Positions 15,305 through 24,624 of a stretch of 36,508 bases of DNA are shown here, piece by piece (within the stretch, counting starts at the first letter, position 1; every line of letters starts with the position of its first letter). Both the position numbers and the translations under genes were made by a program. The notes under the pieces are model-generated. The model searched no databases. It was not told where the DNA came from and worked only from the letters and a program-made list of their open reading frames with translations. This stretch comes from Pseudomonas sp. RGM2987 (GTDB lineage: Bacteria; Pseudomonadota; Gammaproteobacteria; Pseudomonadales; Pseudomonadaceae): positions 1 through 36,508 of the forward strand of contig NZ_JALJDX010000169.1 in NCBI RefSeq assembly GCF_022952855.1. The letters are read 5' to 3'.

Positions 15305-15538
15305 TTAAACCTTGCCATCGCGACGAAGTTCGGCCAGCACGACACTGATGCCACGCTTGTCGATGATACGCATGCCTTTGGCAGATACGCGCAGACGCAC
15401 AAAACGTTTCTCTTCTTCAACCCAGAAGCGGTGATGCTGCAGGTTCGGCAGGAAACGACGACGGGTTTTGTTGTTTGCGTGGGAAATGTTATTCCCAGTC
15501 ACCGGACCCTTACCGGTAACTTGACAGACTCTCGACAT
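15305..15538 (-). CDS. rpmB: 50S ribosomal protein L28
   Basis: A 77-residue protein starting [20 protein letters not shown] with conserved [13 protein letters not shown] and the end [10 protein letters not shown], a normal-length L28. The ATG at 15536-15538 is preceded by GAGGG with seven bases between. It is the first gene of the rpmB-rpmG operon, with a predicted promoter about 150 bases upstream and a hairpin in the leader close to the ribosome site. Confidence 0.97.
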   Translation of the reverse strand: MSRVCQVTGKGPVTGNNISHANNKTRRRFLPNLQHHRFWVEEEKRFVRLRVSAKGMRIIDKRGISVVLAELRRDGKV

Positions 15539-15563
15539 GCCTCAGCCCTCTAAAACCACATGC

Positions 15564-15582
15564 CCAACCCGGCATGGGTTGG
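15564..15582 (-). promoter_or_regulatory. Hairpin in the rpmB leader
   Basis: CCAACCC (15564-15570) and GGGTTGG (15576-15582) form a perfect 7-bp stem with a 5-base loop, about 26 bases before the rpmB start. On the transcript it would lie directly upstream of the ribosome site and could affect translation. Confidence 0.45.
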
Positions 15583-15686
15583 CCGCTTAATCTCTCAGTC
15601 ATTTGGCGCCAGGCGCCGCGTTTCTTTAAGGGTCTTACCGGCTACACCTACAGTGAAGGAACCGGGCCCCTAGAAAAGAGCGCTGC

Positions 15687-15715
15687 TTTATACCAGAAAG
15701 ACCAGAGCGCAACAA
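15687..15715 (-). promoter_or_regulatory. Predicted sigma-70 promoter for rpmB-rpmG
   Basis: On the minus strand TTGTTG (15710-15715) and TATAAA (15687-15692) are 17 bases apart, with TG at the extended -10 position. The start point would lie near 15680, giving a leader of about 140 bases. Together with the hairpin and ribosomal cargo this is a convincing strong promoter. Confidence 0.7.
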
Positions 15716-15976
15716 CAGCCGATGTGATTTGTCTTTCTGGAAAACCCTCGCCCAACCGCACCGGGCAGCTGGGGCCAAGGCCGGCGCGGCTTGTGACCGC
15801 TCGTCGCTGCATAGTGTTTTTTCACCCTCGCGACGGGGTTGGAGCCGCCCATGCCCCGGCGCAGCGTGCCGGAAAATGCAAAAAGGGGATAGTCATTTGC
15901 CAGCGAGCCCACTAGGGTAGGCCTTTTCCAGACTGCACTCGCAGATGGGCCTTCGACCTGCACAAGGAAACTGCTC
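15716..15976. other. Intergenic DNA between the rpmB promoter and the peptide-binding protein
   Basis: No gene is supported here. The stretch must hold the promoter of the plus-strand binding-protein gene, but I see no convincing -35/-10 pair. AAGGAA at 15964-15969 is the ribosome site of that gene. No REP arm is present. Confidence 0.5.
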
Positions 15977-17563
15977 ATGCGCCTCGCTGCCCTACCATTG
16001 TTGCTCGCCCCTCTGCTGATCAGCCCGCTGGCCCAGGCGGCCGCCCTGAGCGTTTGTACCGAGGCCAGCCCGGAAGGGTTCGACGTGGTCCAGTACAACT
16101 CGCTGACGACCACCAACGCCTCTGCCGATGTGCTGATGAATCGCCTGGTGGACTTCGACACCGCCAGCGGTAAAGTCGTCCCGAGCCTGGCCGACCACTG
16201 GGAAATCTCGACCGATGGCCTGACCTACGTGTTCAAGCTGCACCCACAGGTCAAGTTTCACCGCACTGAATATTTCACGCCGCGCCGCGACCTGACCGCC
16301 GAGGACGTGAAGTTCAGCTTCGAGCGCATGCTCGACCCGGCAAACCCTTGGCACAAAGTCGCACAGAGCGGCTTCCCCCACGCCCAGTCCATGCAACTGC
16401 CGGCGCTGATCAAGAAAATCGACGCCTTGGACCCACTGACCGTGCGCTTCACGCTCGACCATGCCGACTCGACCTTCCTGGCAACCTTGAGCATGGGGTT
16501 TGCCTCCATCTATTCGGCCGAATACGCCGATCAACTGATGAAGGCCGGCACGCCGGAGAAGCTCAATAACCAACCCATCGGCACCGGCCCGTTCATCTTC
16601 AGCCGGTTCCAGAAAGACGCCTCGATTCGCTACAAGGCCAACGACGACTATTTCGGCGGCAAGCCCCAAGTGGACCCGTTGATCTTCGCCATCACGCCGG
16701 ATGCCAACGTGCGCCTGCAGAAACTGCGGCGCAATGAATGCCAGATCGCCCTGTCGCCCAAGCCGCTGGACGTGCAGGCCGCCCGGCAGGAACCCACGCT
16801 GGCCGTGGCCCAGACCGACGCCTTCATGACCGCGTTCGTCGCGATCAATAGCCAGCATCCGCCCCTGGACAAGCCCGAGGTGCGGCAAGCCATCAACCTC
16901 GCCTTCGACAAGGCCAGCTACCTCAAGACTGTCTTCGAAGGCACCGCCGAAGCGGCCAACGGTCCCTACCCGCCGAACACCTGGAGCTACGCCAAGAACC
17001 TGCCCGGCTATGCCCATGACCCGGTCAAGGCCCGTGAACTGCTAGCCAAGGCCGGTTTGAAGGAAGGCTTTCAGACCACCATCTGGACCCGCCCTTCCGG
17101 CAGCCTGCTGAACCCCAACCCGAGCCTGGGTGCGCAGCTTTTGCAATCGGATCTGGCGGAAATCGGCATCCAGGCGGAGATCCGCGTAATCGAATGGGGC
17201 GAGCTGATCCGCCGCGCCAAGGCCGGCGAGCATGACCTGCTGTTCATGGGCTGGGCCGGCGACAACGGTGACCCGGACAACTTCCTCACGCCGCAGTTTT
17301 CCTGCGCGGCGGTCAAGTCCGGGACCAACTTCGCGCGCTATTGCAACGCGGACCTGGACAAACTGATCAGCGCCGGCAAGACCACCGGCGAGCAAGGCGT
17401 GCGCGCCAAGCTCTACGAACAGGCCCAGGCGCAGATCCAGCAACAGGCGCTGTGGCTGCCGCTGGCGCACCCGACCGCATTCGCCCTGACCCGCAAGGAT
17501 GTCCAGGATTACTCGGTGAGCCCGTTCGGGCGCCAGGATTACTCCAAGGTCAGCCTCAAGTAA
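15977..17563 (+). CDS. Periplasmic peptide/dipeptide ABC transporter substrate-binding protein
   Basis: A 528-residue SBP_bac_5 protein (DppA/OppA family). A signal peptide ends at about residue 21 (LAQAA). Family features include LSVCTEASPEGFDVVQYNSL, DLTAEDVKFSFERMLDPANP, IGTGPFIFSRF and FMGWAGDNGDPDNFLTPQFS. It should bind di- or oligopeptides in the periplasm and deliver them to a permease. No permease or ATPase gene lies next to it, so it is an orphan, probably using a dpp permease elsewhere as reported for the several DppA-like proteins of P. aeruginosa. AAGGAA lies eight bases before the ATG. It is followed by a REP doublet. Confidence 0.92.
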   Translation: MRLAALPLLLAPLLISPLAQAAALSVCTEASPEGFDVVQYNSLTTTNASADVLMNRLVDFDTASGKVVPSLADHWEISTDGLTYVFKLHPQVKFHRTEYFTPRRDLTAEDVKFSFERMLDPANPWHKVAQSGFPHAQSMQLPALIKKIDALDPLTVRFTLDHADSTFLATLSMGFASIYSAEYADQLMKAGTPEKLNNQPIGTGPFIFSRFQKDASIRYKANDDYFGGKPQVDPLIFAITPDANVRLQKLRRNECQIALSPKPLDVQAARQEPTLAVAQTDAFMTAFVAINSQHPPLDKPEVRQAINLAFDKASYLKTVFEGTAEAANGPYPPNTWSYAKNLPGYAHDPVKARELLAKAGLKEGFQTTIWTRPSGSLLNPNPSLGAQLLQSDLAEIGIQAEIRVIEWGELIRRAKAGEHDLLFMGWAGDNGDPDNFLTPQFSCAAVKSGTNFARYCNADLDKLISAGKTTGEQGVRAKLYEQAQAQIQQQALWLPLAHPTAFALTRKDVQDYSVSPFGRQDYSKVSLK

Positions 17564-17582
17564 CCCTGCCTACAGCAAACCC

Positions 17583-17673
17583 TGTGGGAGCGGGCTTGCT
17601 CGCGAAAGCGTCAGTTCAGTTAGCCAATCAGTCGACTGACAGGCCGCTTTCGCGAGCAAGCCCGCTCCCACAA
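17583..17673. repeat. REP doublet, near-perfect arms
   Basis: TGTGGGAGCGGGCTTGCTCG extended by CGAAAGC is matched by GCTTTCGCGAGCAAGCCCGC and TCCCACA. It lies between the convergent ends of the peptide-binding gene and radC. Confidence 0.92.
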
Positions 17674-17699
17674 GCGGCTTTATGAGCACCAGCCTTTGC

Positions 17700-18374
17700 T
17701 CACATCCACCCATACTCCGCCATCGACAACGGCTCCCCGTCGCCGACGATGAAATGGTCGAGCACCCGCACATCGATCAGTTCCAACGCCTCTTGCAACC
17801 GTTCGGTGAGCACCCGATCAGCCTGGCTGGGCTCGGTGTGGCCGGAAGGATGGTTGTGGCACAGGATCAGCGCGGCGGCATTGTGGGCCAGGGCGCGCTT
17901 GACCACTTGCCGGGGATAGACACTGGCGCTGTCGATGGAACCGCGAAACAGCGCTTCGTAGGCCAGCACCCGATGCCGGGAGTCAAGGAACAGGCAGCCG
18001 AACACTTCATGGGCTTCGTGGCGCAACATGGCCTTGAGATAATCACGCACTACCAGCGGACTCTCCAGCACCGACTCTCGCCGCAAGTCCTCGGCCAGGT
18101 GTCGACGGCCCATTTCCAGGACCGCTTGCAACTGGGCAAACTTCGCCGGGCCCAGTCCCAGTTGTGCGCTGAAGGTGCGCAGGTCGGCTTCCAGCAGCAC
18201 CCGCAGGCAGCCGAATTGCTGCAGCAGGTGTCGAGCCAGATCTACCGCGCTTCTCCCGGCCACGCCGGTTCGCAGGAAGATCGCCAACAGTTCGGCGTCC
18301 GAAAGGCTCGCCGAACCCAATTCCAATAACTTCTCCCGCGGGCGCTCGGCCGCCGGCCAATCACGAATACTCAT
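17700..18374 (-). CDS. radC: RadC family JAB/MPN domain protein
   Basis: A 224-residue RadC/YicR-type protein. Helix-hairpin-helix-like segments lie near residues 25-85 ([18 protein letters not shown]), then a JAB1/MPN metalloprotease-like domain with the metal motif [14 protein letters not shown]. Although named after a DNA repair mutant, the original radC102 effect was traced to recG and the true role is unclear. The open frame extends 126 bases upstream, but ATG at 18372-18374 has a full AGGAGG five bases before it and gives the known N terminus [20 protein letters not shown]. It is divergent from coaBC, as in many gammaproteobacteria. Confidence 0.93.
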   Translation of the reverse strand: MSIRDWPAAERPREKLLELGSASLSDAELLAIFLRTGVAGRSAVDLARHLLQQFGCLRVLLEADLRTFSAQLGLGPAKFAQLQAVLEMGRRHLAEDLRRESVLESPLVVRDYLKAMLRHEAHEVFGCLFLDSRHRVLAYEALFRGSIDSASVYPRQVVKRALAHNAAALILCHNHPSGHTEPSQADRVLTERLQEALELIDVRVLDHFIVGDGEPLSMAEYGWM

Positions 18375-18520
18375 AGGACCTCCTGGTCTGTGGAGCGCCG
18401 CTGTTCCGTAGCGGTCGCTGTGATATCGTAGCCCATCTTTTTTGCAGGCGATTTGCCTCTTCGGCCAGCTGTTGCCAAGGGTGCGCCTTGCATTGACCAC
18501 TGAAATCGAAAGGCAGGCCT

Positions 18521-19729
18521 ATGCAGCGGCTGTATCGGAAACGCATCGTTCTGGGCGTCGGCGGCGGCATCGCCGCCTACAAGAGCGCCGAGCTGGTTCG
18601 CCGGCTTATCGACCAGGGCGCGGAAGTGCGGGTTGTCATGACCCGCGGCGGCAGTGAATTCATCACCCCGCTGACCATGCAGGCCCTCTCCGGCCACCCG
18701 GTTCACCTGGACCTGCTCGACCCCGCGGCTGAAGCCGCCATGGGCCACATCGAGCTGGCCAAGTGGGCCGACCTGGTCTTGATCGCCCCCGCCACCGCCG
18801 ATTTGATTGCCCGCTTGGCCCAGGGCATCGCCGACGACCTGCTGACCACTCTGGTGCTCGCCACCGACGCGGTGGTCGCCGTCGCACCGGCCATGAACCA
18901 AGCCATGTGGCGCGATCCGGCCACCCAGGCCAACCTGCAGTTGCTCGAAAGCCGCGACCTGAAAGTCTTCGGTCCCGCCTCCGGTAGCCAAGCCTGCGGC
19001 GACGTCGGCATGGGCCGCATGCTCGAAGCCAACGACCTGGCCCAATGCGCCGCCGACTGCTTCCAGCGCCAGGCCCTGACCGGCAAGCACGTACTGATCA
19101 CCGCCGGCCCGACCCAGGAAAACATTGACCCGGTGCGCTACATCACCAACCACAGCTCGGGAAAAATGGGTTTTGCCCTGGCCGAAGCCGCCGTCGAAGC
19201 CGGCGCCCGGGTAACGCTGATCACCGGCCCCGTGCACCTGCCGACTCCCGATCGCGTCACCCGCATCGACGTGGTCAGCGCCCGGGACATGCTCGCGGCC
19301 TGCGAAGCGGCCATCCCGTGCGACCTGTTCATTGCTTCGGCGGCGGTCGCGGACTACCGCCCCGAAGTCGTAGCCCCACAAAAATTGAAGAAAGACCCTA
19401 CGAGCGGTGACGGCCTGCTGCTACAAATGGTGCGTAACCCAGACATTCTGGCAACCATCGCCACCCGCCCCGACCGGCCTTTCAGTGTCGGCTTCGCCGC
19501 CGAAACCGAAAACCTGCTCGACTACGCCGCGCGCAAGCTCCAGGACAAAAACCTGGACCTGATCGTCGCCAACGACGTCGCCAACCCGAGCATTGGCTTC
19601 AACAGCGAAGAGAACGCCTGCAGCGTGATCGACCGCCAGTTGCACGCCACCCTTTTCGCCCAGACCAGCAAGGGCAAGATCGCCCGCCAACTGATCACTT
19701 TCATCGCCGAACGGCTGAACCAGGTTTAA
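18521..19729 (+). CDS. coaBC: Bifunctional phosphopantothenoylcysteine decarboxylase / phosphopantothenate-cysteine ligase
   Basis: A 402-residue two-domain enzyme for steps two and three of coenzyme A synthesis from phosphopantothenate. The N-terminal FMN flavoprotein (CoaC) has [19 protein letters not shown], the catalytic His in [13 protein letters not shown], the PAMNQAMW clamp and the Cys flap [15 protein letters not shown]. The C-terminal ligase (CoaB) starts near residue 190 with [20 protein letters not shown] and includes KLKKDP. All key motifs are intact. It is divergent from radC and five bases upstream of dut, so coaBC and dut form one transcription unit. Confidence 0.97.
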   Translation: MQRLYRKRIVLGVGGGIAAYKSAELVRRLIDQGAEVRVVMTRGGSEFITPLTMQALSGHPVHLDLLDPAAEAAMGHIELAKWADLVLIAPATADLIARLAQGIADDLLTTLVLATDAVVAVAPAMNQAMWRDPATQANLQLLESRDLKVFGPASGSQACGDVGMGRMLEANDLAQCAADCFQRQALTGKHVLITAGPTQENIDPVRYITNHSSGKMGFALAEAAVEAGARVTLITGPVHLPTPDRVTRIDVVSARDMLAACEAAIPCDLFIASAAVADYRPEVVAPQKLKKDPTSGDGLLLQMVRNPDILATIATRPDRPFSVGFAAETENLLDYAARKLQDKNLDLIVANDVANPSIGFNSEENACSVIDRQLHATLFAQTSKGKIARQLITFIAERLNQV

Positions 19730-19734
19730 TTTCC

Positions 19735-20190
19735 ATGCACGCTCTACAAGCCAAGATCCTCGATCCCCGCATCGGCAGCGAATTCCCGCTGCCGCAGTAC
19801 GCCACGCCAGGCTCCGCCGGCCTCGACCTGCGGGCAATGCTCAAGCAGGACACCCTCCTGGAACCGGGCCAGACCCTGCTGATCCCCACCGGCCTGTCGG
19901 TGTACATCGGTGATCCGGGCCTGGCTGCGCTGATCCTGCCGCGCTCGGGCCTGGGCCATAAGCACGGCATCGTGCTGGGCAACCTGGTGGGCCTGATCGA
20001 CTCCGATTACCAGGGCGAGCTGATGGTGTCGTGCTGGAACCGTGGGCAAACCGCGTTCAATATCGCCGTGGGCGAGCGCATCGCCCAGTTGGTACTGGTG
20101 CCGGTGGTCCAGGCCCACTTCGAACTGGTGCAGCAATTCGACGAGAGTCAGCGCGGCGCCGGCGGTTTCGGCCATTCCGGCAGCCACTGA
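19735..20190 (+). CDS. dut: dUTP diphosphatase
   Basis: A 151-residue trimeric dUTPase that hydrolyses dUTP to dUMP and pyrophosphate, keeping uracil out of DNA and supplying dUMP for dTMP. All five family motifs are present: [40 protein letters not shown] and [10 protein letters not shown]. Length is standard. It begins five bases after the coaBC stop. Confidence 0.97.
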   Translation: MHALQAKILDPRIGSEFPLPQYATPGSAGLDLRAMLKQDTLLEPGQTLLIPTGLSVYIGDPGLAALILPRSGLGHKHGIVLGNLVGLIDSDYQGELMVSCWNRGQTAFNIAVGERIAQLVLVPVVQAHFELVQQFDESQRGAGGFGHSGSH

Positions 20191-20201
20191 TCTGCGCTCC
20201 A

Positions 20202-20228
20202 GGCCGGGCGTCCTGCCCGGCCGGTTTA
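20202..20228 (+). terminator. Possible terminator after dut
   Basis: GGCCGGGC (20202-20209) pairs with GCCCGGCC (20215-20222), an 8-bp GC stem with 5-base loop, followed by GGTTTATT. The T-tract is weak, so termination may be partial. Confidence 0.5.
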
Positions 20229-20348
20229 TTAAGCTTCTGTTTCAGGGCAAAAAATGCGCAATGGCTTTCTGCTAGGTTTCCCATCCGGAATCAAGGTATT
20301 AGGCGACCGAGGCCGGGGTAACGCTATCTCATGGCATTTTCCCACCAC

Positions 20349-20375
20349 GAACTCTCTGTCAAAAACGCCGTCATA
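20349..20375 (+). promoter_or_regulatory. Possible AlgU/sigma-E-like promoter for algC
   Basis: GAACTC (20349-20354) and TCATA (20371-20375) are 16 bases apart and resemble the AlgU consensus GAACTT-N16/17-TCTGA at 5 of 6 and 3 of 5 positions. It lies 70-100 bases before algC. No match to the AlgR site was seen. Weak evidence. Confidence 0.25.
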
Positions 20376-20447
20376 CCCTTCAGCTTGAGCCTGCCGGCGC
20401 CCGTCGTCGGCCTGTCCAGTCACTTTCCTTGATAGAGCGCCCCGCCC

Positions 20448-21845
20448 ATGAACACCCCAGCCGCAATCGCACCGATCTTTCCTGACAGCATCTTCCGCGC
20501 CTACGACATCCGTGGCGTGGTTCCGGAAACCCTCACTGGCGAAACCGCCTACTGGATCGGCCGCGCCATAGGCTCACAAAGCCTGGCCCAGGGCGAACCG
20601 AATGTGTCCGTTGGCCGCGATGGCCGCTTGTCCGGCCCTGAACTGGTCGAGCAACTGATCAAGGGCGTTGCCGACAGCGGTTGCCACGTCAGCGACGTAG
20701 GCCTGGTCCCGACCCCGGCGCTGTACTACGCCGCCAACGTACTGGCCGGCAAATCCGGCGTGATGCTCACCGGCAGCCACAACCCGTCGAACTACAACGG
20801 CTTCAAGATCGTCATTGCCGGCGACACCCTCGCCAACGAGCAGATCCAGGCCCTGCACACCCGCCTCAAGACCAACGACCTGAGCAGCGGCAAGGGCAGC
20901 ATCACCAAGGTCGATATCCTCGACCGCTACAGCGACGAAATCGTCAAGGACGTGAAGCTCGCCCGGCGCCTGAAAGTCGTGGTCGACTGCGGCAATGGCG
21001 CGGCCGGCGTGATCGCGCCACAGCTGATCGAAGCGCTCAATTGCGAAGTGATCCCGCTGTTTTGCGAAGTGGATGGCAACTTCCCTAACCACCACCCGGA
21101 CCCGGGCAAGCTGGAAAACCTGCAAGACCTGATTGCCAAGGTCAAGGAAACCAACGCTGACCTGGGCCTGGCCTTCGACGGTGACGGCGACCGCGTGGGC
21201 GTGGTCACCAACACCGGCAGCGTCGTGTTCCCGGACCGCCTGCTGATGCTGTTCGCCAAGGACGTGGTGGCACGCAACCCGGATGCCGAAATCATTTTCG
21301 ACGTGAAGTGCACCCGTCGCCTGGTGCCGCTGATCAAGGAATATGGCGGTCGCCCGCTGATGTGGAAGACCGGTCACTCGTTGATCAAGAAAAAAATGAA
21401 ACAAAGCGGCGCGCTGCTGGCCGGCGAGATGAGCGGCCACATCTTCTTCAAGGAACGCTGGTTCGGTTTCGACGATGGCATTTACAGCGCCGCACGCCTG
21501 CTGGAGATCCTCAGCAAGGAAAAATCCACTGCGGAAGAGCTGTTCGCGACCTTCCCGAACGATATTTCTACGCCAGAAATCAATATCCATGTGACCGAAG
21601 AGAGCAAATTCAGCATCATTGATGCACTGCACGACGCGCAATGGGGCGAAGGCGCCGAACTGACCACCATCGACGGTGTGCGGGTCGACTATCCCCAAGG
21701 CTGGGGCCTGGTTCGCGCATCCAACACCACACCGGTGCTGGTGCTGCGTTTCGAGGCTGACAACGAAGCGGAACTGCAGCGCATCAAGGATGTGTTCCAC
21801 AGCCAACTCAAACGTGTTGCACCTGATCTCCAACTACCGTTTTGA
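20448..21845 (+). CDS. algC: Phosphomannomutase/phosphoglucomutase
   Basis: A 465-residue alpha-D-phosphohexomutase making mannose-1-phosphate or glucose-1-phosphate for alginate, LPS and rhamnolipid precursors. Motifs in order: phosphoserine loop TGSHNPS with S110, metal loop FDGDGDRVG near 244-250, sugar loop GEMSGHIFF, and phosphate loop RASNTTPVLVLRFEA. Length matches AlgC (463 aa in P. aeruginosa). The gap to dut is 257 bases with a possible promoter. The ribosome site is weak. ArgB follows 27 bases later on the same strand, so the two are likely co-transcribed. Confidence 0.96.
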   Translation: MNTPAAIAPIFPDSIFRAYDIRGVVPETLTGETAYWIGRAIGSQSLAQGEPNVSVGRDGRLSGPELVEQLIKGVADSGCHVSDVGLVPTPALYYAANVLAGKSGVMLTGSHNPSNYNGFKIVIAGDTLANEQIQALHTRLKTNDLSSGKGSITKVDILDRYSDEIVKDVKLARRLKVVVDCGNGAAGVIAPQLIEALNCEVIPLFCEVDGNFPNHHPDPGKLENLQDLIAKVKETNADLGLAFDGDGDRVGVVTNTGSVVFPDRLLMLFAKDVVARNPDAEIIFDVKCTRRLVPLIKEYGGRPLMWKTGHSLIKKKMKQSGALLAGEMSGHIFFKERWFGFDDGIYSAARLLEILSKEKSTAEELFATFPNDISTPEINIHVTEESKFSIIDALHDAQWGEGAELTTIDGVRVDYPQGWGLVRASNTTPVLVLRFEADNEAELQRIKDVFHSQLKRVAPDLQLPF

Positions 21846-21872
21846 TTCATTGAAGCACCACCGGAGCCCTGA

Positions 21873-22778
<906 letters not shown>

Positions 22779-22790
22779 AAGACGCCCACA

Positions 22791-22831
22791 AAAAAGACCC
22801 CGCTCAGCCTGGCTGAGCGGGGTCTTTTTTT
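22791..22831 (+). terminator. Rho-independent terminator of argB
   Basis: A near-complete palindrome with arms GACCCCGCTCAGCC and GGCTGAGCGGGGTC is flanked by A-tract and seven T. It closes algC-argB. Confidence 0.95.
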
Positions 22832-22880
22832 GCATCACGCCTTATGGGCTGGATGCGCCTGTGGCGGGAGCCGGATATCT

Positions 22881-22998
22881 TGTGGCGAGGGAGCTTGCTC
22901 CCGCTGGGCTGCGCAGCGGCCCCAACAAAAGCGAGGGCCGCTGCGCGCCCCAGCGGGAGCAAGCTTCCTCGCCATAAAAGCTCCCTCACCGCAGGTGA
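22881..22998. repeat. REP doublet with an extra decayed arm
   Basis: TGTGGCGAGGGAGCTTGCTC at 22881 is mirrored by GAGCAAGCTTCCTCGCCATA at the right, with long inner complementarity around GGCTGCGCAGCGGCC. Immediately after, AAGCTCCCTCACCGCAGG (22979-22996) is a third, altered arm in the same direction as the second, so this is a doublet plus a half-element. Confidence 0.85.
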
Positions 22999-23006
22999 AG
23001 CGTCTT

Positions 23007-23651
23007 TCAGACGCCGAACTGCGCCCGATAAGCCTCGACCGCCGGCAAATGCTGCTTGAGCTGCGGGTCGTCGGCCAGGAATTCCAGCACCTGGTTCAGC
23101 GACACAATGCTGATCACCGGAATGCCAAAATCACGCTCCACTTCCTGGATCGCCGACAGTTCACCGTTGCCGCGCTCCTGGCGATTCAGGGCAATGAGTA
23201 CGCCGGCGGCCTTGGCGCCGTCCTGGGAAGCGATGATCTGCATTACTTCGCGAATGGCCGTGCCGGCGGTGATCACGTCGTCGATGATCAACACTTCGCC
23301 GGTCAGCGGCGCGCCTACCAGGCTACCGCCTTCGCCGTGGGCCTTGGCTTCCTTGCGGTTGAAGCACCAAGGCAAGTCGCGACCGTGGTGTTCGGCCAGG
23401 GCCACGGCCGTGGTGGCCGCCAGCGGAATGCCTTTGTAGGCCGGGCCGAACAGCACGTCGAACGGGATCCCGCTCTCAACGATGGCCGCCGCGTAGAAAC
23501 GACCCAGCTGGGCCAGGGCGGAACCGCTGTTGAACAGGCCGGCATTGAAGAAGTACGGGCTGGTGCGTCCGGACTTGAGGGTGAACTCACCGAAGCGCAA
23601 AACACCGCGATCGATGGCAAAACGAATGAAATCGCGCTGATACGCCTGCAT
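23007..23651 (-). CDS. pyrE: Orotate phosphoribosyltransferase
   Basis: A 214-residue type I phosphoribosyltransferase making OMP from orotate and PRPP. The PRPP motif is [13 protein letters not shown] and the N terminus [20 protein letters not shown] is characteristic. The longer frame would start from TTG; ATG at 23649-23651 with GAGG about nine bases upstream gives the family start and length. It is divergent from crc across an 83-bp control region, an arrangement typical of Pseudomonas. Confidence 0.96.
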   Translation of the reverse strand: MQAYQRDFIRFAIDRGVLRFGEFTLKSGRTSPYFFNAGLFNSGSALAQLGRFYAAAIVESGIPFDVLFGPAYKGIPLAATTAVALAEHHGRDLPWCFNRKEAKAHGEGGSLVGAPLTGEVLIIDDVITAGTAIREVMQIIASQDGAKAAGVLIALNRQERGNGELSAIQEVERDFGIPVISIVSLNQVLEFLADDPQLKQHLPAVEAYRAQFGV

Positions 23652-23690
23652 GAAAAAAAGCCTCAAATACCGCGGATTTAGCTAAATAGG

Positions 23691-23715
23691 TACACGCCGT
23701 GTATCATACACGCAC
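23691..23715. promoter_or_regulatory. Palindromes in the pyrE-crc divergent promoter
   Basis: TACACG-C-CGTGTA (23691-23703) and CGTGTAT-C-ATACACG (23698-23712) overlap, giving alternating arms. TATCAT on the plus strand (23702-23707) and TATGAT on the minus strand (23703-23708) are each 5 of 6 matches to the -10 consensus and overlap almost completely. No good -35 is seen for either gene. Confidence 0.45.
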
Positions 23716-23734
23716 GTGATTTTTGGGGCCATTT

Positions 23735-24514
23735 ATGCGGATCATCAGTGTGAACGTCAATGGTATTCAGGCTGCAGTGGAGCGTGGTTTGCTCAGTTGG
23801 CTGCAAGCACAGAATGCCGACGTCATCTGCCTGCAGGACACCCGCGCCTCCGCCTTTGAACTGGACGATGCAGCCTTCCAACTGGATGGTTACTTCCTTT
23901 ATGCCTGCGATGCCGAAGTCCCCGCCCAGGGTGGCGTGGCTCTGTACTCGCGGCTGCAACCGAAGGCTGTCATCAACGGTCTCGGTTTCGAGACGGCGGA
24001 CCGCTACGGGCGCTACCTGCAAGCCGATTTCGACAAGGTCAGCATCGCGACCTTACTGCTTCCTTCGGGACAGAACGGCGATGAAGATTTGAATCAGAAA
24101 TTCAAGTTGATGGACGACTTCGCCCGTTACCTGGATAAACAGCGGCGCAAACGTCGCGAGTACATTTACTGTGGCTCGCTGTACGTGGCGCAACAGAAGC
24201 TGGATATCAAGAACTGGCGCGACAGCCAACAATCCCCGGGCTTCCTGCCGCCGGAACGGGCGTGGATGGACGAGATCATTGGCAACATGGGCTATGTCGA
24301 TGCCCTGCGCGAAGTCAGCCGCGAGGGTGACCAGTACAGCTGGTGGCCGGACAACGAACAGGCCGAGATGCTCAACCTCGGCTGGCGTTTCGACTACCAG
24401 TTGCTGACGCCTGGCCTGCGCCGCTTCGTACGCAGCGCTCGTCTGCCGCGTCAGCCACGGTTCTCGCAACACGCGCCGCTGATCGTGGATTACGACTGGA
24501 CGCTGACGATCTGA
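23735..24514 (+). CDS. crc: Catabolite repression control protein Crc
   Basis: A 259-residue protein with the exonuclease III (EEP) fold that acts with Hfq on A-rich sites in mRNAs to carry out catabolite repression in Pseudomonas. The fold is seen in MRIISVNVNGIQAAVERGL, ADVICLQDTRA and SQHAPLIVDYDW. Nuclease residues are altered: the GDxN motif of exonuclease III reads GSLY (147-150), and SDH near the C terminus reads SQH, in line with the lack of DNase activity reported for Crc. ATG at 23735 gives the exact family length; the longer frame starts from TTG. The ribosome site is weak. Confidence 0.97.
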   Translation: MRIISVNVNGIQAAVERGLLSWLQAQNADVICLQDTRASAFELDDAAFQLDGYFLYACDAEVPAQGGVALYSRLQPKAVINGLGFETADRYGRYLQADFDKVSIATLLLPSGQNGDEDLNQKFKLMDDFARYLDKQRRKRREYIYCGSLYVAQQKLDIKNWRDSQQSPGFLPPERAWMDEIIGNMGYVDALREVSREGDQYSWWPDNEQAEMLNLGWRFDYQLLTPGLRRFVRSARLPRQPRFSQHAPLIVDYDWTLTI

Positions 24515-24564
24515 GTGCCGCTTTCCAGTGGCTTCAGTCATACCCTGGTAGTTGAGCGACTAAA

Positions 24565-24599
24565 GAAAAATGCCCGTATCGCACGATACGGGCATTTTT
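24565..24599. terminator. Bidirectional terminator between crc and gltS
   Basis: TGCCCGTATC/GATACGGGCA, a perfect 10-bp stem with loop GCAC, is flanked by A-tract and T-tract. It can serve crc on the plus strand and gltS on the minus strand. Its core matches the rpmG terminator. Confidence 0.95.
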
Positions 24600-24624
24600 C
24601 TTGGCCGATGTTATTCAGGCTTCA

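Noticed and set aside
15688..16161. 157-codon minus-strand frame before the peptide-binding gene
   Set aside because: Overlaps the signal peptide region of a clear gene and the rpmB promoter; no family similarity seen.
20574..21833. 419-codon minus-strand frame opposite algC
   Set aside because: Shadow frame; algC motifs on the plus strand are all intact.
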